The translations under genes and the position numbers were made by a program. From the NCBI RefSeq assembly GCF_014879935.1, contig NZ_JACSRD010000215.1, positions 1 through 52,085 on the forward strand: DNA of 52,085 nt, given 5' to 3'. Positions 49,912 to 52,085 of this stretch are shown piece by piece. Origin of the DNA: Prosthecobacter sp. (GTDB lineage: Bacteria; Verrucomicrobiota; Verrucomicrobiia; Verrucomicrobiales; Verrucomicrobiaceae). The notes beneath the pieces were generated by a model that saw nothing but the letters and a program-made list of their open reading frames with translations, did not search any database and had not been told where the DNA came from. Position 1 is the stretch's first letter. Each line of letters starts with the position of its first letter.

Positions 49912-50511
49912 ATGACCACCCACCTCGTCGCCGGAGCCTTGCGCCTGTTTTCGGGCTCGGTGGCGCGTTGGCAGGGATGTGGGCCGGATTTGAAGCAGCG
50001 TGTGTATTTCGCCAATCACACGAGCAATCTCGATGGGCCGGTGCTGTGGGCGTCATTGCCTCCGCCGGTGCGGGTGCTCACGCGACTCATTGGCGCGAAG
50101 GATTACTGGTCGGTGGGTCGCGTGCGGCCGTTTCTGGCGTATCGCGTGTTCAATGCGGTGCTCATTGAGCGCAAAAAGCCGACGCCCGAGTGCAATCCGC
50201 TCGATGACATGGTCAATGCGCTCGGTGAGCGGCATTCGCTGATCATTTTTCCCGAAGGAGGCCGCCAGACCTCGCCGGAGCCGCAACAGTTCAAGCCCGG
50301 GCTGTTTCATCTGGCGAGAAAGCGGCCGGATGTGGAGCTGGTGCCGGTGTGGATGGAGAATTTGAACCGCATCCTGCCAAAGGGCGAGATCCTGCCCGTG
50401 CCCGTGCTCGGCAGCGTGACCTTCGGTGCGCCGATCCGGCTGGAGGAAGGCGAGACGAAGCCGGATTTCCTCACGCGAGCACGTGAAGCGGTGATGGCGC
50501 TGCGACACTGA
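49912..50511 (+). CDS. PlsC-like 1-acyl-glycerol-3-phosphate acyltransferase
   Basis: A 199-aa acyltransferase. Motif I NHTSNLDG (His-x4-Asp), motif II (VGRVRPFLAYRVFNAVLIERK), motif III IIFPEGGRQ with the phosphate-binding residues, and the VPVWMENL motif IV are in order, as in PlsC-type enzymes that add the second acyl chain of phosphatidic acid. It is short, near the lower limit of the family, and has no clear membrane helix. Alternative ATG at 49903 (three codons earlier). Its stop is immediately before the convergent sulfatase stop. Confidence 0.88.
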   Translation: MTTHLVAGALRLFSGSVARWQGCGPDLKQRVYFANHTSNLDGPVLWASLPPPVRVLTRLIGAKDYWSVGRVRPFLAYRVFNAVLIERKKPTPECNPLDDMVNALGERHSLIIFPEGGRQTSPEPQQFKPGLFHLARKRPDVELVPVWMENLNRILPKGEILPVPVLGSVTFGAPIRLEEGETKPDFLTRAREAVMALRH

Positions 50512-51912
50512 TCACCGCTGAATCGGTGGCAACTTCGCGGCCAGCTTCGCACGCAGGTCTTTTAGCACTTCCGCATGCTTCGGATCGTTCGCGAGGTTGG
50601 TGTACTCGTGCGGGTCGGTGTCGTGGTCGTAGAGTTCGATGCCGTCGCGGCCTTCGTTCCATTCGGTGCAGCGCCAGCGGGCGGTGCGGATCGTGCGGCC
50701 CCAGAATTCGGCGTTTTTGCCGCGGCGGGCCTGGGTGAAGGCGGCATCGTGGAGCTCGGTGGACGCGTTTTCAAGGAAGGGACGCAGGCTTTTGCCTTCG
50801 AGTTGCTTGGGCGCGGAGACGCCGCAGAGATCGCAAAGCGTCGGGAAGACATCGGTGAGCTCGATGAGGCTGTCGCTGCGCTGGCCGGCGGTTTTCATGC
50901 CGGGCGTGGCGAGGATGAAGGGCACGCGGGCGCTTTCCTCGAAGAGGCTGCGTTTGTGCCACAAACCGTGCTCGCCGAGGTGCCAGCCGTGGTCGGAGGT
51001 GAAGAGGATGACCGTGTTGTCATCGAGGCCGGCCTGTTTGAGCGATTCAAGCAAGCGACCGACCTGCGCATCGACGTAACTCACGCACGCGAGGTAGGCG
51101 CGGATGGCGGCGCGTCGCTGCTCGGGCGTGGCGGTGAGCGCGTAGCCGGGCACCGCGCCGTTGCGTGCGGGCTCGGGGATGTCGGCTTCGTCGTCGGCGG
51201 GCGCTTCGGGCAGCGTGATGCTTTCGAAGGGATACAGATCAAAATACTTCGCCGGAGCCACGAGCGGCAAATGAGGCCGATGGAAGCCGACGGCGAGGAA
51301 GAAGGGTTTGTTGTTCTCCCGCTTGCCGAGCCATTCGATGGCCGTTTTGGCGAAGACGCCATCGACGAGTTGATCGTCATCGCCAGGGATCTCCTGCCAG
51401 CCGAGGCCTTCTTTCTTGCCGCGCTTCACCTGCACGCTGCTTTTGCGATCCGGCGGGAAGGGCAGCTCGCTTTTGAAGGGCGTGCCAAAGTCCCAGCCTT
51501 GCGGATCGTCCATGCTTTCGAGGCCGCTCGGCACGCCCAGATGGAAAATTTTGCCGCAGCGGGCCGTGGCGTAACCGTTTTCACGGAAGTGATGCGGCAT
51601 CGTGAGCACGCCGGGATGGTTCTTGTAGAGGTTGTCCTCGTTGTTCGTGACCCGCGTGGTGTTTGGTCGCATGCCCGTCATCATGGATGAACGCGACGGA
51701 TTGCAGTGCGGGAACTGGCAGAAGGCCTTGTTGAAGACCACACCGCGTTTGGCGAGCGCGTCGAGGTTCGGCGTTTTCGCCTGCGGATGTCCGTAGCAGC
51801 CCAACGTGGCCGCGAGGTCGTCGGACATGAGCAGGAGGACGTTCGGCTGTGCCGAAAAGGATGAATGCAGAATGGCGAATGACGAAAGGAGGACGAGGAC
51901 GAGCGATTTCAC
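50512..51912 (-). CDS. Secreted sulfatase, iduronate-2-sulfatase-like (second copy)
   Basis: A 466-aa exported type I sulfatase, paralogous to 24137-25597. The signal peptide (to about residue 21) is partly encoded by a dispersed word repeat (51863-51881), giving ILHSSF. Metal ligands SDD (30-32) and formylglycine site CNPSRSS (Cys70) are intact; GFHRPHLPLVAPAKYFDLYP and TSDHGWHLGEHGLWHKRSLFEES match iduronate-2-sulfatases. It starts with GTG at 51912; no in-frame ATG is near. It needs a formylglycine maturase encoded elsewhere. A REP-like repeat lies just upstream (51954-52017). Confidence 0.92.
   Translation of the reverse strand: MKSLVLVLLSSFAILHSSFSAQPNVLLLMSDDLAATLGCYGHPQAKTPNLDALAKRGVVFNKAFCQFPHCNPSRSSMMTGMRPNTTRVTNNEDNLYKNHPGVLTMPHHFRENGYATARCGKIFHLGVPSGLESMDDPQGWDFGTPFKSELPFPPDRKSSVQVKRGKKEGLGWQEIPGDDDQLVDGVFAKTAIEWLGKRENNKPFFLAVGFHRPHLPLVAPAKYFDLYPFESITLPEAPADDEADIPEPARNGAVPGYALTATPEQRRAAIRAYLACVSYVDAQVGRLLESLKQAGLDDNTVILFTSDHGWHLGEHGLWHKRSLFEESARVPFILATPGMKTAGQRSDSLIELTDVFPTLCDLCGVSAPKQLEGKSLRPFLENASTELHDAAFTQARRGKNAEFWGRTIRTARWRCTEWNEGRDGIELYDHDTDPHEYTNLANDPKHAEVLKDLRAKLAAKLPPIQR
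51863..51881. repeat. GAATGCAGAATG word repeat inside the sulfatase signal peptide
   Basis: GAATGCAGAATGGCGAATG (plus strand) matches the intergenic copy at 41169-41187 at 18 of 19 positions. On the coding strand it encodes part of the hydrophobic core of the sulfatase signal peptide (AILHS). A dispersed repeat therefore appears to have been used as protein sequence. Confidence 0.55.
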
Positions 51913-51953
51913 GATGGGGCGTGAACGAAGCGCCGGGCAGCTTCCTTCCGGTG

Positions 51954-52017
51954 AGTTGGAGTGCAGGCTTTAGCCGATCTGGGGGCTTACGAACGCCCCA
52001 AACGGTCGGCTAAAGCC
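51954..52017. repeat. REP-like palindrome (copy 2, partial right arm)
   Basis: The left arm 51954-51979 equals the left arm of the copy at 25608-25633 over all 26 bases. The right arm keeps only the core (GGTCGGCTAAAGCC, 52004-52017); the outer TGGACTCCAACT part is replaced by unrelated sequence. An inner hairpin TGGGGGC...GCCCCA is present. From 52018 to the window end at 52085 I see no gene. Confidence 0.7.
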
Positions 52018-52085
52018 CAATGCCATCAAGGTTGATGGATTGGGACAACGCTCAGAACCCAATCTCTATCAGGGTCGCGGCGCGA

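Noticed and set aside
1-52085. CRISPR arrays, tRNA or rRNA genes, IS elements, prophage
   Set aside because: No regularly spaced repeats, cloverleaf or rRNA-like segments, transposase, integrase or phage genes were recognised on either strand.

Overview
This 52 kb window is chromosomal DNA of a high-G+C Gram-negative bacterium, most likely a verrucomicrobium near Prosthecobacter/Verrucomicrobium. The reasons are: a very large PSD1-type cytochrome protein (DUF1549/DUF1553), a Tat-exported DUF1501 protein, secreted sulfatases, an SHD1-domain protein with a C-terminal Cys-rich CxxCGG tail, and a DUF1080-like secreted protein (all typical of the Planctomycetes-Verrucomicrobia group), together with lipid A and periplasmic glucan genes (lpxK, opgG-like). 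No rRNA, tRNA, CRISPR array, insertion sequence or prophage was seen. Genes are tightly packed and many overlap by 1-4 bases.

Layout. 1-7.2 kb: start of a threonylcarbamoyl-AMP synthase, ppnP, the potassium transporter kup, a three-gene cassette of lower G+C (PD-(D/E)XK-like protein, TIM-barrel-like protein, Ser/Thr kinase), then a KdpD/KdpE-like two-component pair. A 45-bp site is shared by the kup and kdpDE upstream regions and reads as three half-sites at 0, +11 and +32; it looks like the regulator's operator and ties the pair to kup. 7.2-17 kb: MFS transporter, SHD1 pseudo-protease, the coupled operon lpxK-fdhD-4TM protein-cysteine desulfurase, a serine hydrolase, an ArsR-methyltransferase fusion and an SNase-like protein. 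17-30.6 kb: catabolic and secreted functions (PSD1 cytochrome, PepD, SASA esterase, sulfatase, tandem metallo-beta-lactamase protein, DUF1501, 2-hydroxyacid dehydrogenase, DUF1080-like), interrupted by a nucleotidyltransferase toxin-antitoxin-like pair and a SUFU-domain gene. 30.6-41 kb: envelope and ribosome upkeep (DUF2238, OpgG-like, RsgA, L,D-transpeptidase, pseudouridine synthase, TPR protein, secreted caspase, NlpC/P60-like lipoprotein, M19 dipeptidase). 41-52 kb: a second two-component system with a probable regulator box and terminator in its 315-bp upstream gap, TerC, a TPR protein with an unlisted 53-aa membrane protein upstream, a heavy-metal P-type ATPase, a second nucleotidyltransferase module, PlsC-like acyltransferase and a second sulfatase.

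Strongest leads: (1) the shared KdpE-like operator linking kup to a truncated KdpD/KdpE pair; (2) the kinase/TIM-barrel/nuclease-like cassette lodged between kup and its presumed regulators, a candidate undescribed system; (3) a candidate response-regulator-driven small RNA or attenuated leader at 43.6-43.83 kb; (4) several families of short dispersed palindromic or word-like repeats, one sitting in frame inside the PSD1 gene and one encoding part of a sulfatase signal peptide. All family assignments are from reading the protein sequences; no database search was run.
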